A stretch of DNA of 51,788 bases from Plantago elongata (GCA_036897095.1 JAYMSP010000437.1:1-51788), one strand, 5' to 3'; positions 22,482 to 35,990 are shown, counted from the first letter of the stretch. Translations and numbers: made by a program. The notes: generated from the sequence alone by a model not told the origin.

Positions 22482-22773
22482 CTACACTTCAATTCAAAAT
22501 CAAAATCAGTTTGTCGAATTCCCGTAAACGTAAAAAATAATATTTAAATGTTTGATACACGCATCCGTTTCACACTACTATTACATTTCGAAAAAATAAA
22601 TCTTTACGAAAATTTAAAATATAATTTACTATGAATTGACACTTTAAAAATCCGTTTTCACTATTGACGGGGTTCAACTCGATCGAACAGAACCTAGACC
22701 GGATGGGAACCTAGGATTCCTTCGTTACCACAAATCAGCGGCTACACTAGTTCCCTTCCAAACGAGCCTACTG

Positions 22774-22807
22774 CACGTGTGATGAGCCAATGAGCGACAG
22801 ACACGTG
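22774..22807. promoter_or_regulatory. Two G-box/ABRE elements
   Basis: CACGTG palindromes at 22774-22779 and 22802-22807 (the second as ACACGTGGG), 28 bp apart, with a GCCAAT between them. This combination is typical of ABA- or light-regulated plant promoters, but no convincing first exon follows on either strand. Confidence 0.4.
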
Positions 22808-24725
22808 GGAGGACAAGAATCTTATGTAGGAGACAAAGAAAATGGAAATTGATTATCTCCCATAAAATGACAACTCGGTTGGACTCTTCTACTATTTATT
22901 ACTTTTAATTATAAATAGTATGTTTCTTATTAATATAAATATTATAATATGTTTTGGAGTCTTGTGGTTTTTTTAATTGACGGTGTGGTGTTTATTTCAT
23001 TTCATTTCATTTGCCGTATTCAATTTTGTAGTGTACGTGCGTTGGCTGCCTCCTAAAACACCTCCAACACCACCACCTTCGTCAAGTCTCCATCGCCCAT
23101 TCCTGATATTTTTGCCCAAAGTTTACCTTATACGGAAGCGTTCACCGGACTTTTTCACTCCCGTAATCAAAATTGAAGCATTTGCAACATTCACTTGGCG
23201 GTGAATTTCATATGTTTACTTGAATGTTAAATGAATACTCAAAAAAAACCACTATGATAACAATTTTTGGTTATGGAGAATCACATGATATAACGTGGAA
23301 GGTAAATAATAATCGTTTGTTACTCGAGTGAGTGAATTGCACTATACAATTATCGTTTAAAAATCATATTATCAATCAAACATTAGGTTTGATCATGATT
23401 AATTGATTATTTGCCTTCTCAAATCCAATTGACATGACTGCGCTCCACTATGCTAGACCACAACAACGATACCTATTGAGTTTCATAGCAAATATTCAAG
23501 TTTCTGAGTTTGAGGGTTTTGTTGATTCTCAAACTATGCTCTTTTAATTTATGAATCAACTTTTCTACGTTACCGTTTCAATTGTACGATAACACTAAGA
23601 GCGAATTATAATCATACCTATTGTTTCCCTTTTGAAATTTTACATAATTTTTCGAAATGAATAGAGTAAGATGGGCGTGTTAAATGATCCCACGGATTTC
23701 ACTTTACCCTGAGTTCAAACTGTCGGTTTGTAAACGGAATAATTGAAGCCAAGACTTGTTATTAACAAAACACTTCCTAACTACACATGTTTATGAACGG
23801 CGGTGCAAAATCTTGCTGATGGATGTGGCACCTCACCTAGTAAGCACGTCAATTTGGACACACAAACAAGCCTATCTAGATCTAATCTTAATTCAGATAA
23901 AGCCAAATCTGAATTACACTTAATAACTTATGATTATACAATTAATCAACTCACTCACTAATAATTGACTCCTATCAAACTCATAAACTTGTATATTATG
24001 TTCCTCCAACACCCACTTTAACTTAAACTATTGTCTCCTCAAATTGCTAATCTCACACCAAAAAGAAATTTAAGTAATCAATCACAAATCCAAGTAATTT
24101 TATGTTAAACACAATCAAGGAAACTGACAAAATCGAGATTAGAATAGCTAATTTCTTTCAATGATGAAACTACCTAGCTAATTCTTGTCTCCCTTGCCAT
24201 GTGGTCATGAGTACCATGATTTTCATCATGCCAAAATACATTATTTAAATATTCATTTTCCAATGCATCTTCCGATACATCTAGAAATATTGCCTTTGTC
24301 ACATTGCAAAATAAATCGGGTCAAAACATTTATATTCGAGTGATGAGCTAAAACATCTCATATTAAAAAGGTCACGAGTATAATTCTCTATGGATGATTT
24401 TGCTCAATATATGGGATCATAGTAAATATTTCAGTAGTTGAGTCCTGCTTTGACGAAGAGATGAAAGCCTAACTATTACGGATATCATCATCATAAAAAC
24501 CTTGTAAACTTGAGAATACCATGTATACCAGATTGATATTTTAGTTTTCCCGACATCCTTCAACACACAATATGGTAAAACAGTACACCCCATGCATCTT
24601 GGTATTCTTTTTCCCTCAACAAATTAAATGCATTCCCCTACTACTATTAAAATAATCAAACTGGAAACATCCATCCCTCTACGTGTCTTTTGTCATTTTT
24701 CTCCATGTACAATGTCTCTATGTAC

Positions 24726-24733
24726 CTATATAT
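24726..24733 (+). promoter_or_regulatory. Probable TATA box of the DUF4378-like gene
   Basis: CTATATAT about 125 bp before the ATG at 24857. This would give a leader of about 95 nt. Confidence 0.45.
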
Positions 24734-24856
24734 GAACTTTGTGCATGATTTACATTATCATATCATACTTTATATGCTCATTACAAGCTTTTTCTCATTG
24801 TTCTCTCAATCTTCCTTAGTTCTTGCCAAAAAACGCTAGCCATAATCATCCAAGCC

Positions 24857-26604
24857 ATGGCTTCATTGGTCAATCCTCAAAATGGCATAACATCCTCTCC
24901 AAGATTTCATGTCGAAAATCAGCCTAAAATGCTTAAAGATTTTCTCAAAGATGACAATTTTCATTCATACTCATCACCATCCTCAAATGGTTGCTCAATG
25001 TACTCTAGGATGATGCTTCGAACCGAGTCAACGGTACTATTCAGAAGTCAATCCAAGAAAGCTGCCGCAAATACAATCTCCGCTATCAACAAAGTGATTA
25101 ACGTCGTTAAGTTCTTGCCTTTCACATCGGTCAAATCTCCACTAGCATTACACAAAAGGGTGATGCGCAAATTCTCTAACAAGAAGGGTACCGGCATTAA
25201 GCCTGAAATTACAAACAAGGTCAAAGTCAAGGATATTTTACGATGGAAGTCATTTAGGGACTTGGTGGACGAGAAACCTGCATTTGTCGAGTATACTACG
25301 TCACCAAACCGTTACACCACCACGACCACTACTACAACCACCTCGTGCAGTCGAAGATCAAGTTGGTGCGATAGCGATTTTATCGCTGAGGATATGCCGT
25401 TGGGGTATGGCAGAGGCGAAGAATTTTGGGCGGAGAAGAGCTTCCTAGGTCACCATGGTGCAAATGTCACATTGACCAATCCCAAGGTACAGTTTGTTCA
25501 TCTCAAATTACCGTATATAATTATAATGTTTATCGATTACTTTTGTGTTTCGTATAAATATAAACATACAATATACCTATAAAGAGTAATGAATTGTATT
25601 ATTGGTTTTACATTTATTAATTGGTTGGAGTTTGTCACTTTTCTAGTTAGGCATGTGTCTTGAGACTCTGCCTTCATTTATCATGGCATCTTTCTTGTCT
25701 GCGGTTAGACCATCAAACAAATTTCAACGCGTACTGATAGAATCTTGATATTAATTAAACTATGCATGTACTAGTAGTATGTTATCAATTAATTATTTAT
25801 CTTTAATATAAAATTACTTATTTTCAATTTCAGATTCATTCAGTTTATTTTCATTTCGTTCCATTCAGTTCAGTTATGTTATGTTATAATTATACCTTAT
25901 TTCAATTTATTTCAGTTCAATTTCTATAAATTTCAATTGAATATATCAAAATCTTAGTCCTATAATTCATTGTAGTATTACTTATTTTATTCTCTATGTA
26001 ATATCTTAATTTCAAGAACATGAGTTTCCATGGCTGAGAACTAATTTTGTTTGAATGCCATTGTTGTGTATAGGGAGCATGGTATATTGAAGAGTCCGAG
26101 CAACAAAGCCCAGTGTCAGTTCTAGAATCTACATTTCGGGAAACTGAAGGATTTTTCTCTCCTTTTCGTCGAATTCTAGCGAATGTAAAAATAACAATTC
26201 TTGAAGAGGATGAAGAAGTGAACGAAATCGAGGAAAAAGCCTATGAATTACTACACCAATTAAAGGGGTCGAGCTCAAGCACACTCAATTCTTGTGAGAA
26301 CCAACACATTTATGATGTGATATTGGACTATTTCGTACATGAATTATCCGACAGTGAAACATTGCAAGACAACGAGTTCGATTCTAAAGTTCTAAGAATT
26401 GCGAAATCATGGATGAATTCACAATTCGACGAGTCGTATGAATGGGAGTCATTGGATAAAAGAGAAGCTTATACTAAGGACATGGAGGAGGGAGTTGCAT
26501 GGAAGGATTTCAAGCAAGAGCAACAAGAGATCTCAAAGGAATTGGAAGTCATAGTGCTAAATGAGTTGTTAGATGACATTTTGGATGACTTGCTTAATGT
26601 TTGA
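24857..26604 (+). CDS. DUF4378-like (TRM-related) plant protein
   Basis: Exons 24857-25486 and 26074-26604 (donor AAG/GTACAG, acceptor TATAG/GGAGC) join in phase to 386 residues. The N-terminal motif PKMLKDFLKDDN and the basic stretch with SVKSPLALHKRVMRKFSNKK are typical of a plant family of uncharacterised proteins. The second exon is acidic and helical: EEDEEVNEIEEKAYELLHQL, and at the end WKDFKQEQQEISKELEVIVL followed by NELLDDILDDLL. This matches the layout of DUF4378 C-termini found in TON1-recruiting (TRM) proteins that act at cortical microtubules. Assignment rests on motif layout, not alignment. A run of nine Thr (about 155-163) is a low-complexity insertion. Function unproven. Confidence 0.82.
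25830..25935. repeat. TTCAGTTCA-type low-complexity repeat
   Basis: In the DUF4378-like gene's intron, degenerate TTCAGTT/TTCAATT words recur (CCATTCAGTTCAGTTATGTT). The same composition recurs at 49040-49210, suggesting a dispersed element. Confidence 0.5.
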
Positions 26605-29600
26605 AGCTTAATTAATTAATTATATTAGGTTACATTATTATTAGTTAATATATACATATATATTAGCTAGCTAGAGGAAATTAAAGTGCATTTAATGCAT
26701 TGTAAAGAGCTCATATTTGTGTTGAGGTGCATGATGACCCACAAAAATGTGACAATACAATGGCTTTAACATGTGTATAGGCACCAGCAATAACTTTGTA
26801 ATTCAGGAAATGTCGGTCATATTATGATGACATGTTTTATAATACACCTTCTAAAACATGGAAATTATGATTATAACACTATATATTTCACTACTTAAAG
26901 AGAGAAGCATAAAACCTATGGGTTCCAATAGCTTCACCGTCAACACCAATATAAACTTTACATCTTGAAATTTTCACTCAAAATATAGTCATATATTTAT
27001 ATGGCTCTTTACGATACGATAAACCTCTCATTTCTAATTCAAACAGATATCGATGAATTACATTACTATATTAACTCATGGCTCGTTAAGTTACAATATC
27101 ATAGAATTCTAATTCATAGTAACTCGGGTTGGTTTTCCTTCAATATCTTTGGGGGGAAATTCATCACAAGTCACAATTGGAAGGCAAATTTAAAAAACAA
27201 TCAAAAAAACGAATGCAAAAAACGACTTGAAATTGTATCACAAGGGAAAACGTTGTAACATAAAATGCAAATGATATAATTTTCACACCTAAAACTATAT
27301 ATTTAGTATGACAATATACAATATTTATTGTATTATAGAGTGCAAATAATATATCTCGATTATTTTTTAAATTATTAATTTAAAATCGTCACAAATCTAT
27401 AATTCTCGCTGTCTTTGACACCAATTAACCCAAATGTATACCACTTTCCAAACATGAAAGGCCCAAAGAAGCAAGAAACAAATCAATTTGGAATGAGAAA
27501 ATTACAAGCCCAAAATAGTACTAGTCCATTAGAAAGGAGTAATGGCCCATTTTAACTTTTATATTTAACCAACTTAAGGTAACGAGCTCAAGTGATGGGC
27601 TTTCGGTATCCTCTTAGAATTCAAGCGCTAAACTGCTAGGACAAGTGTAGCCCAATCTCAAATTCAGAACTTAAGTGATTTAATAAAATTAGAAAATATT
27701 TTTTTAAAGAAGTACTAACATTTTATAATATAATTTTTTTCAGATACCTATCTTTATCGTTTAAAAGTAATTCAAACTTAAAATTATTGATGATTGATAA
27801 AAAAAAATTAACATGAAAAGTATTTTTTTTAAACGGATAAGGTGACTTGGACCTCCGTTTACCAACTGAGTTGCACTTTGTTGCATAATGAAATTTTTAT
27901 ATTTTTTTATATATGTAACGTAAGAACTATATGTTGTCGGGATTTGGAAAGAAAATCAATCTCTATGAATCTCATTAAGATGAAGAGAATTATTTGTCTG
28001 TCGAATTTAATTGATTTATGTGATTTACAGTCTATCATATAAGTCGAACGGTTCTATCAAGTGTTTGTTTCAAAGGTGGATGGCTACAAATTCTCCGAGG
28101 CTTATTCTATCGGTTAAAATTAAGTTATGTGTTTTGCAGTCTATTATAGGACTCGGACGAATTTATCACGTGCATGCTTCAAATATAGTGTGGATAGCCA
28201 CTCAACATTAAAATCCAAGTAGCTAGCTAGTGTTGGTAGTGTTTGGCAAAATTGAGAGTGGGCAGGTGGTACATGAGGGAATTTATAACATGGTTTGGAT
28301 ATCATATACCGTTGATTATTTTTCACCCACATATTGAAATATCAACACATTATTCTTGTTCTTGTTTGTTATAAATGTCACATGTATTGTCTCTAGTGAA
28401 TTACCCCAAGACAACATTGAAGGTGAATAAAAACTGAACTGAAAAAGCTCGAGTTTGCATGACATTGGAATCATGCAATGCAAGACCCAATTTACATATG
28501 ATCAGACTCTTCCAAACCAATTAATACACCTCACGTGAAACTAACACCATCTCCGTTGGATGCGATGTTTATCACACCAAATTATTTAATTCAACGTTTA
28601 ACTGGAGATTGAGATTAAAACGAACTTGCTTGTGATCAAGTGCGTCTTAGTGTCGAGCTTGAATCGATCACTCTGATAAAATGATCGTTACTTGTGATCA
28701 GTAATTAGTTTAACATATATTTAAATTTATCTATTTACATATATAAATTAAGATTAGAATAAGATATCATGGTGTTTTAACTTTTAATTTAATTTAAGTA
28801 AATAAATATAACATAAAGTTAATAGAACACACTATGATTTACAGAACTTAAGTAAAGTATTAATATTGAAAATGTCAGTAGTACTACATTATTCTCAGGC
28901 CCGGTTTACCAATAGCTTTTTAGCTCAATAAACTTTGTTTAATAAAAAATCTTGTTACGTGAACGCTCAACTTAAACAAGCCAGCTTTCATAAAATTGTT
29001 GAAAAAAAATTACATCACAAACTACCAGCTAGCTTTTCAGCTAGTTTTGCTAAACATAGACTTAAACCACATAGATGATTTTAGATAATTATTAAGTTAA
29101 TTATTTTCTCAATAAAAGTTCGTGAGCAGCTCAAAACTCACGAGTTTTTTAACGATTACATAATTTTAAAGTTCAATAAAGATCATATTCGAAATCGACT
29201 TGATTTCCATAAAAAATATGCTTTTGATAAGATCCACGCGGCTCCTTTTTAACACCCTTAATATGTCTCAAACAAACTACATGTAAAATTTTGGATTTTT
29301 TGAATTATTGGGTTCTTGGCACAGTATAGACGTGGCAATCCAAAATTTTGGATTTTTTATTCTAGGAGTCCGTACATTCAAACTTTAATTCCAAGAAAAG
29401 CAAATTATATATACACATTGCATGCAAACTCTAGAGTATGACACTTGCTTTGCACACTCGAACACGTTTGACGTTGTTAATGGGCAAAAACAAGACCCAA
29501 TGTTCTTCTTCTCAACTTGCTTTGTATTATCTAGGGGAAAATTGTCACGCAATAATGCACACACTAGTGAGGCCTGCTTTTTATCATGCAAGCCCTCATA

Positions 29601-30870
29601 CAATCCACGAAGTTTTTTTTTTTGTTTGTTTGAAATTGTGAGAAAAGCATGGTAAAATGTTGTATGACATGATTTTACTCCAAGAGCAAAGATCATGTAT
29701 GAAGTGCGAGGGGCATAGTGATGAGCATCACCAAGCTTTTCGATTATGTAGTGAAAATGCTTGGTAAAAATATTAAATGACATTGGACTGTTTGAAATAG
29801 GATTTCAGTTGAATTGTCTCAACTGGAACTGTAAAAATCAATTAGCTCTTGCTTTAGAGGTTTAAAACACCTTCTGTATATAACCCAACTTCTTACCGCT
29901 ATACAATCTTATATCTTTCGATTTTCAACTTTATTTTAATTTTATACATTTTTTTTTACATACAACTCATTAAATTTTGTGTCTTTTTATTAATAAAAAA
30001 GCATATGAAATACTTTGACTATTGGCTCTAGCACTAAATTAACTAATGCACACACTCATAATTCAACTACCACTTTAAAAAATTAAACAAAAAATCCCGT
30101 TCAAAATCAAACGCAATGCTTTAAATATGCCAGTCAATGAAACCGAAACAACAACTGTAGCTTCTTCTTACGATCTTACTTATTTTAATTCATTGAACAC
30201 CAAAAACAACTTATTAAAATTCACATTAACGCACACCGTCAAATATCTTAAAATTTTAAAAAATATTTAAAAAAAAGGACATTTTAAATCCCTTACTCCA
30301 AATGAAAAAAAGAAAAAGGAAAGTAAAAAATTCATGAGAAGGTCAACATTCCCAAATCCAAGACATATCATAATGAAATTAAATTTTCACTCAAAATCTA
30401 GTCAAAAATATTTACACCACTTACCAAACAAGTACCAAAATTCCCATTTATTGATGCAAAATCCTACTTATATGATAATAATGACTGTTTCTTCTTCTTC
30501 TTCTTCTTCTTTCTCAAATGAAATGATATTATTCTCTTCGTCTTTAATGCTGATTTGCTCTCTTTTCCATTTCCAAGTATTTCTTTCTTTCTTTCAATTT
30601 CAACACACAAAACACTCTTACACAACACAAACTCACTCAAACCTTTTTAATCAATCAATCAATCACATTAACAACGTAGTTGAACCGAAACGTTTCCTTT
30701 CCCTTAAATCCTCTCATCACTCACATTCCCCTGTTTCTTGCTCTTCCTATTTCTCACAAAGTCAACATGCAAATTCACCCACATTCCAAGAAAAGCCTTC
30801 ATTTTTAAGCAAATGCTCCTTATTTCTAACCACCCAAAATCCAGATTTTTGTTTTAGTGAGAAATCCAAG
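26605..30870. other. 4.3-kb gene-poor spacer
   Basis: AT-rich DNA with a SINE-like copy at 27822-27890 and CTCGAG/ACTCACGAG-rich decayed transposon-like DNA near 28620-29170. A poly-T-interrupted open stretch at 29422-29655 lacks protein character. From about 30330 the sequence is the leader region of the transporter gene, open in frame with its ATG. Confidence 0.5.
27822..27890 (-). repeat. tRNA-derived SINE-like fragment
   Basis: Minus strand: GTGCAACTCAGTTGGTAAAC (A-box-like), then GGAGGTCCAAGTCACC (B-box-like) and an A-rich tail GTTTAAAAAAAATAC. Confidence 0.5.
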
Positions 30871-33800
30871 ATGAAAAATACAGAGCAAGCGCGTTCTTTG
30901 TTTGGAATCTCGCTCACTCACAGACCCAGGTGGCAACAGTTCGTCATTTGCTCTTCTGGCTTTTTCTTTGGATACCTTGTTAATGGCATCTGTGAGGTGA
31001 ATTCTTTTTTTTTTTTATGGAAAGTTTTGATCTTTGTGTGGTTTTAAGGCGTTATAGTTAATTCTTGAAATGAATGTTTAACCGTTTGAGAGATGAGCTG
31101 AATTTGGTTCAGTTTTTTATTTTTTGGTGGAACGTTTTGATCTTGTTGTGATTTTCATGTGGAATTGGGGCTGTTGCACTTGTTTTGTTTCAGAACTCTT
31201 GAAATTGGTGGTTTGGAAATGGAAAGTTTTGATCTTTGTGTAATTGTTTGTTACTCAAATTCGTGAAATGACTGAGTGGAGATGATTGATTAGCTCAATT
31301 TGGTTGAGTTTTAAGTTTTTTGATGCAAAGTTGGTGGAAAGTTTTAATCTTTGTGTGATTTCGAGGTGAAATTGGTTTGTTGTGTTTCTCAATTCTTGAA
31401 ATTGTTGGTGTAGAAATGGAGGTGATTAATAGATGATGAACTTAATTTGGTTCGATTTTGTTGAGGTTCTGGTTTAATTAATCCGTTGGGTTTTTTGGGT
31501 TCCTTTTAGTTTTGTTTGAGATTCTAGTATGGATCACTGTAGGATAATATTGGGTGAATTTTATGGCTGTTTGTTTTTTCATCCACTGTAATTTTATGGC
31601 TGTTTATTTTTCATCCACAGTAAATTTGATACATGAACGATGTTTTATGAGGTTTCAGTTGTAGGTGTCTGTTTTTCCTGTCAGTTAAGTAAATGTTCAA
31701 AAAGATTCATGTGGGCTCAAACACTCTTCTGGTGATGGTAACTGGTATTAAGGGCACAGGAAGAGTTTTTGAAGTTTCATTTTGTCACCAATGTTTTCTA
31801 AAAAACATTATTTTTTAAGCCCAAGATTGTTTTTTGAAGTTTCAGTTTGTCACCACTGTTTGTGTCATCTTGATACTGGCATATAATACCCGGATAACTA
31901 TGCGTAAATGTGTAGTGTTACTAGGAGAATTTGTGACATGTGCATCTCAATTGTTTATTTTGTGGGAGTATGTAATATGTGTCTGTTGTTGTAGAAGGTC
32001 AGTCTGATTAGTCAACATTAATATTCTGAAATTTGAAGAAAAAGATACATGATGGAGATTGGAGAATGTAAAGAAAGTGTTTTTGAGTACTAGTTTTATT
32101 TAATAAAGGAGAAATGATATTCTAAAAACAAAAACCAGATAATTACGCGTGATGTGTAATGTTATATCGACTGTTAATTTGGTGGGAGATGTATTTGTTT
32201 TGCTAGTTGGATTGTTATAGAAGGTCATTCTGCTTGGTCAAAATAGCCATTCTGATGTATAAAGAAACCAAGATGCATGATGGGTACAATGTAAAGAAAT
32301 TGCCTTTGAGTATGTGACTAGTTTCTTTACTAAAATAGGAATGATATTGAGGCTATTATATGTTACAAAATTAGATTTATGCAAATCTTTTAGTCTTATT
32401 GTTGTTACTCATACATTTAGTATATAGTGTCACATTGACTGCAATGTAATTTAATTTGTTGATACCAAATCTGGTCAAATCTTTGTTACTGTACTACTTA
32501 TAGGCCAAGCAATATGACTTAGAGGACTATTAAATAATTTCAAGTTCAAGGTAATTCTAGGATTCTAGTTACTCTTACCCATCAATTGCCATATTTTCAT
32601 GATCCGTGACAATGCAGTCACATTTTAATTGTCGAATTAGTAACTGGCCTGTATAAGGAATAGATACGAATGGGCATCCTTACTTTGTTGTTTTACAAAA
32701 GTGTTAAAGTACTCTCAAATATGTGAAGAAATTATTTGCATTGATTGCCTTTCTATACCCGTATATTGACTTGATCATTGTTTTGGAAAATTCAGGAATA
32801 TGTGTACAATAGACTCCAATTCAGGTGAGATACCACTCCACTTCGAATGGTCTCCTTCCTATATGGCCATATGTACTGTACTTTTATCCTGATTGACGAT
32901 GTTACTCTTATTGCAGTTATGGGTGGTATTTCACCTTTGTGCAAGGATGGGTTTATGTCTTACTCATTTATTTGCAAGGATTCACCACCAAGCAAATGGT
33001 GAATCCTTGGAAGACTTACGTGAAACTCTCTGCTGTACTTATGGGTTCAAATGGACTAACAAAAGGTTCCCTGGCATTTCTCAATTATCCAGCTCAGCTC
33101 ATGTTCAAATCCACCAAGGTACGGATACGATATTGTTTTAATGTATGTTGAGAACCTTCATCAATTTTGTTGAAGGCAGTTTTTAGTAACATTCTATTTT
33201 CTGACTAATCCAAAAGGATGAAAGCATCATAGTTGCTAAATTTCCGTTTATTATATACAAACATGATATTGAGTTTTAAGAAGTTTGATTGGAATTTATG
33301 CCTGTACTTAATTTGGTTCTACAGAGCCTTATTACTAATTATTGTGTACAAAGATCACTTTTTCAAAACCAATAAATCCGAAAGACAGCTCATATGCAAT
33401 GCTTCGACCCAAATAATCACTTGTTAATGTTGTATTTTCGTCACTGACGTAAATTTTGCTTTAAATTTAGGTTCTGCCTGTGATGATAATGGGAGCTTTC
33501 ATCCCTGGGTTGAGACGGAAATATCCTCCCCATGAATATGTATCTGCCATCCTTTTGGTAATAGGATTGATAATCTTTACGTTAGCGGATGCCCATACTT
33601 CGCCAAATTTCAGCCTAATAGGTGTCCTCATGGTATCTGGTGCTTTGGTTATGGACGCATTCCTTGGAAATTTACAAGAAGCTATCTTTACCTTAAACCC
33701 TGAAACGACCCAGGTTAGACTTGATCTTGATGCACCTGTTAAATTGTCAATAAAATGAGGGCACATTTACGAACGCAAAAGGTCTTATAATGTTGTTTCC

Positions 33801-34597
33801 TTGCAGACGGAAATGCTCTTCTGCTCGACCCTTGTGGGTATGCCTTTCTTGATTCCACCTATGTTGTTTACTGGAGAACTATTTAGAGCATGGACTTCGT
33901 GTTCGCAGGTAATAAACTTTTGTTTTCGTCAAGTTCTTTAACCTCAAGTAATGGATGGACAAAAATCAACTTCACTTACTACGATGTACTTCTGGAATCA
34001 TAAAATTTACTTTTTTTGCAGCACCCTTATGTTTATGGAGTTTTAGTGTTTGAAGCAATGGCCACTTTCATCGGACAAGTATCCGTTCTGTCCCTCATTG
34101 CAATGTTTGGTGCTGCCACTACAGCCATGGTACGTTAAAAAATGTGTTTAGTGTGCACGGGGGCAATTCAGAGATGCTTTCGACTTTTTTCCTGGCTTCT
34201 GTCTTCGGCTTCAATGTTAATAAGTTGATAAATATAGAAGTGACCACTCCCTCCCTAGACAAACTCAAATTGTTTTTCAACTGCTTCGATCACTGTCTTT
34301 TTGTGTATTGTCTGACTAATCTAACAACGTAAACAGATAACGACCGCAAGGAAAGCTGTCACGTTACTGCTGTCATACTTGATCTTCACAAAGCCTTTAA
34401 CCGAACAACATGGAACCGGACTGCTGCTAATAGCAATGGGGATCGTACTGAAGATGTTGCCGGAGAACAAACCATCGAGGAAGTCATCAACCTCGAATTC
34501 ACAGCCAGCAATTGAAGCTGTACCTCAGAATGAAGATAGAAGAGACAATTTTGAATTAGGATATGAAGAAGAGGAAGAGAAGAGACCTTTGGTTTGA
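30871..34597 (+). CDS. UTR2: UDP-galactose/UDP-glucose transporter (UTR2/UTR4 type)
   Basis: Seven exons: 30871-30996, 32796-32824, 32917-33118, 33471-33713, 33807-33908, 34022-34129, 34337-34597. All junctions are GT-AG and in phase; the product is 356 residues. Strong family signatures: [20 protein letters not shown] at the N-terminus, [79 protein letters not shown] and [20 protein letters not shown]. These are multi-pass (8-10 helix) antiporters of the SLC35B family that bring nucleotide sugars into the ER/Golgi lumen. The tail is acidic, ending [10 protein letters not shown]. Start at [10 protein letters not shown] by family comparison; the same frame stays open 179 codons further upstream but is low-complexity and judged leader. 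Could be the UTR4 paralogue. Confidence 0.95.
31018..31460 (+). repeat. Four degenerate ~105-bp modules in the transporter's first intron
   Basis: The module GGAAAGTTTTGATCTTTGTG ... TCTTGAAATTGGTGG ... CTGAATTTGGTTCAGTTTT recurs starting near 31018, 31127, 31220 and 31333, right after the first donor site. Confidence 0.75.
31559..31623 (+). repeat. 33-bp direct duplication in intron 1
   Basis: TTTTATGGCTGTTTGTTTTT plus TCATCCACTGTAA at 31559 is repeated at 31592 with small changes. Confidence 0.85.
31889..32360 (+). repeat. ~245-bp degenerate tandem duplication in intron 1
   Basis: Landmarks repeat in the same order: CCCGGATAACTATGCGT (31889) and CCAGATAATTACGCGT (32135); GTAGAAGGTCAGTCTG (31993) and ATAGAAGGTCATTCTG (32217); GAGAAATGATATT (32110) and AGGAATGATATTG (32338). 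Confidence 0.8.
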
Positions 34598-35990
34598 AGG
34601 TGCACTAAGTTTAGGCTTCTAAGTATCAACCAACCAAATTGTGAAAGGGTAGTGTGTTAGGCACTTAAGCTAGTGTTGTTAAGATGCCATAATATGTAGT
34701 TGCTTAACTTTATCACATTTGAAATTTCATAAGTCAATTATCTGGCGACTAAATTAGTACTGTTTTTATGATATAGATTGTTGGTACGATCCATGATTTC
34801 GTCAATGAATATGCAAAATATATATCGATAAATTCTTTTATATACAAGTGTTAATCATTCAGTTATTCATTTTTCTATTACATCAAAACCTTTGAAAAGA
34901 AAATTTGTTATACCAAAATTTGAAATTTTTAATTTCATTTTTTCTTCTTCTTGCTTTTCCAATCTTGTTCATTCTCGATTTCCATTCTTCTTATTCATTT
35001 CCAATGTTATCAATTCTCAACAAATCCTTTACAAAATTATCACCCCATGGAAGAAACTCATCTCATATTCTTTGATACTTACATTCAAAACTGGACCAGT
35101 AAACAGAATATATGAAAGAGGAATGGTGCCACAGTGCCATTTTCCAGCTCTTCAAAGTTGTCTTAGACTAGTTTGGAATTGCGAAAATTCGCCCCACCCA
35201 ATTTAACAGTGAGAATTTAAAAAACATTCAATTTAAACAATCAAATTATTAATGTAGTCCCTCCATCTAAATATCAATATCCCATATTTCATTTTAAAAT
35301 GCCTAAAATTCAGTTTCTCATTTTCATATTTAATATTCACAAGTCACAATTCAATATTATAATCAAAAGAAATATAAATATTGCATTAAAATTTGCGTCG
35401 GGACCAACAATTTTTATATTCCCTACTTCAATTTCAATAATTATTTAGGCCCTGTTTGTTATATCGTTGGAGAGATCATATCCCCACTTAAATCGAATAT
35501 TTGATACATAAGAAGTTCAATTTTAATTGAAAATGATCACTCTAATTCTATACCAATTAGTCCCTTAATTATTCATATAATAAATATATATGTTTGATCA
35601 TAGAAGACAATTAATTCGATACGGAGGGAGTATTGGATAAAAAATTTCACATTGGCCCATTGGGCCTATAGAAGTGAACAACCCAATATCCAAAAGCAAG
35701 TAGTACGTGTGTTAGCCACACGCCACAGAGCAAAAAGCAGGCCTACTGAACCAGTCAAAAGAGTTGATGATACGTGTCTAGCAGAATCCACTGCATGGCG
35801 ACACTAACTAACTTTACACCTGTTCACTTTCCATTATTTGAGCTTGTAGTCTTGTCAGTAACTAGAACACTACCGTAAGAAATTGAAAAACAGAGCAACT
35901 GAGCAACACTATTATCTCATCTGTTGTAATAAAATTGAATTGGCATTGAATCATCATCAGTAGTAGTAGTAGACTAGTAGTATAATTGAA
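34598..35990. other. Spacer between the transporter and the VIT-family gene
   Basis: Contains a Stowaway-like MITE (35257-35630) and, near 35700, GTACGTGTGTTAGCCACACG, an ACGTG-containing promoter-type stretch before the gene at 35991. Short ORFs near 34892-35206 are not protein-like. Confidence 0.5.
35257..35630. mobile_element. Stowaway-like MITE
   Basis: Begins GTCCCTCCATCTAA and ends CGATACGGAGGGAG, imperfect inverted termini, with TA on both sides (35255-35256 and 35631-35632). Length 374 bp, AT-rich, no coding capacity. The middle also contains a second transposon-like phrase (AGGCCCTGTTTGTTATATCG). Confidence 0.5.

Larger units (their letters stand above)
22482..24856. other. Long spacer upstream of the DUF4378-like gene
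   Basis: Contains the paired G-boxes at 22774-22807, a proline-coding open stretch near 23040-23200 that I could not tie to a gene, and AT-rich DNA. The last ~250 bp are the promoter of the gene at 24857. Confidence 0.5.

Noticed and set aside
23023-23032. TTTTGTAGTG as the missing right end of the CACTA element
   Set aside because: No CCGTTAG-type subterminal repeats beside it, and the flanking triplet (TAC) does not match TAT at 19743-19745.
29422-29655. Possible gene or miRNA precursor near 29420-29750
   Set aside because: No convincing long foldback and no known mature miRNA sequence; the ORF is low-quality and interrupted by a poly-T run.
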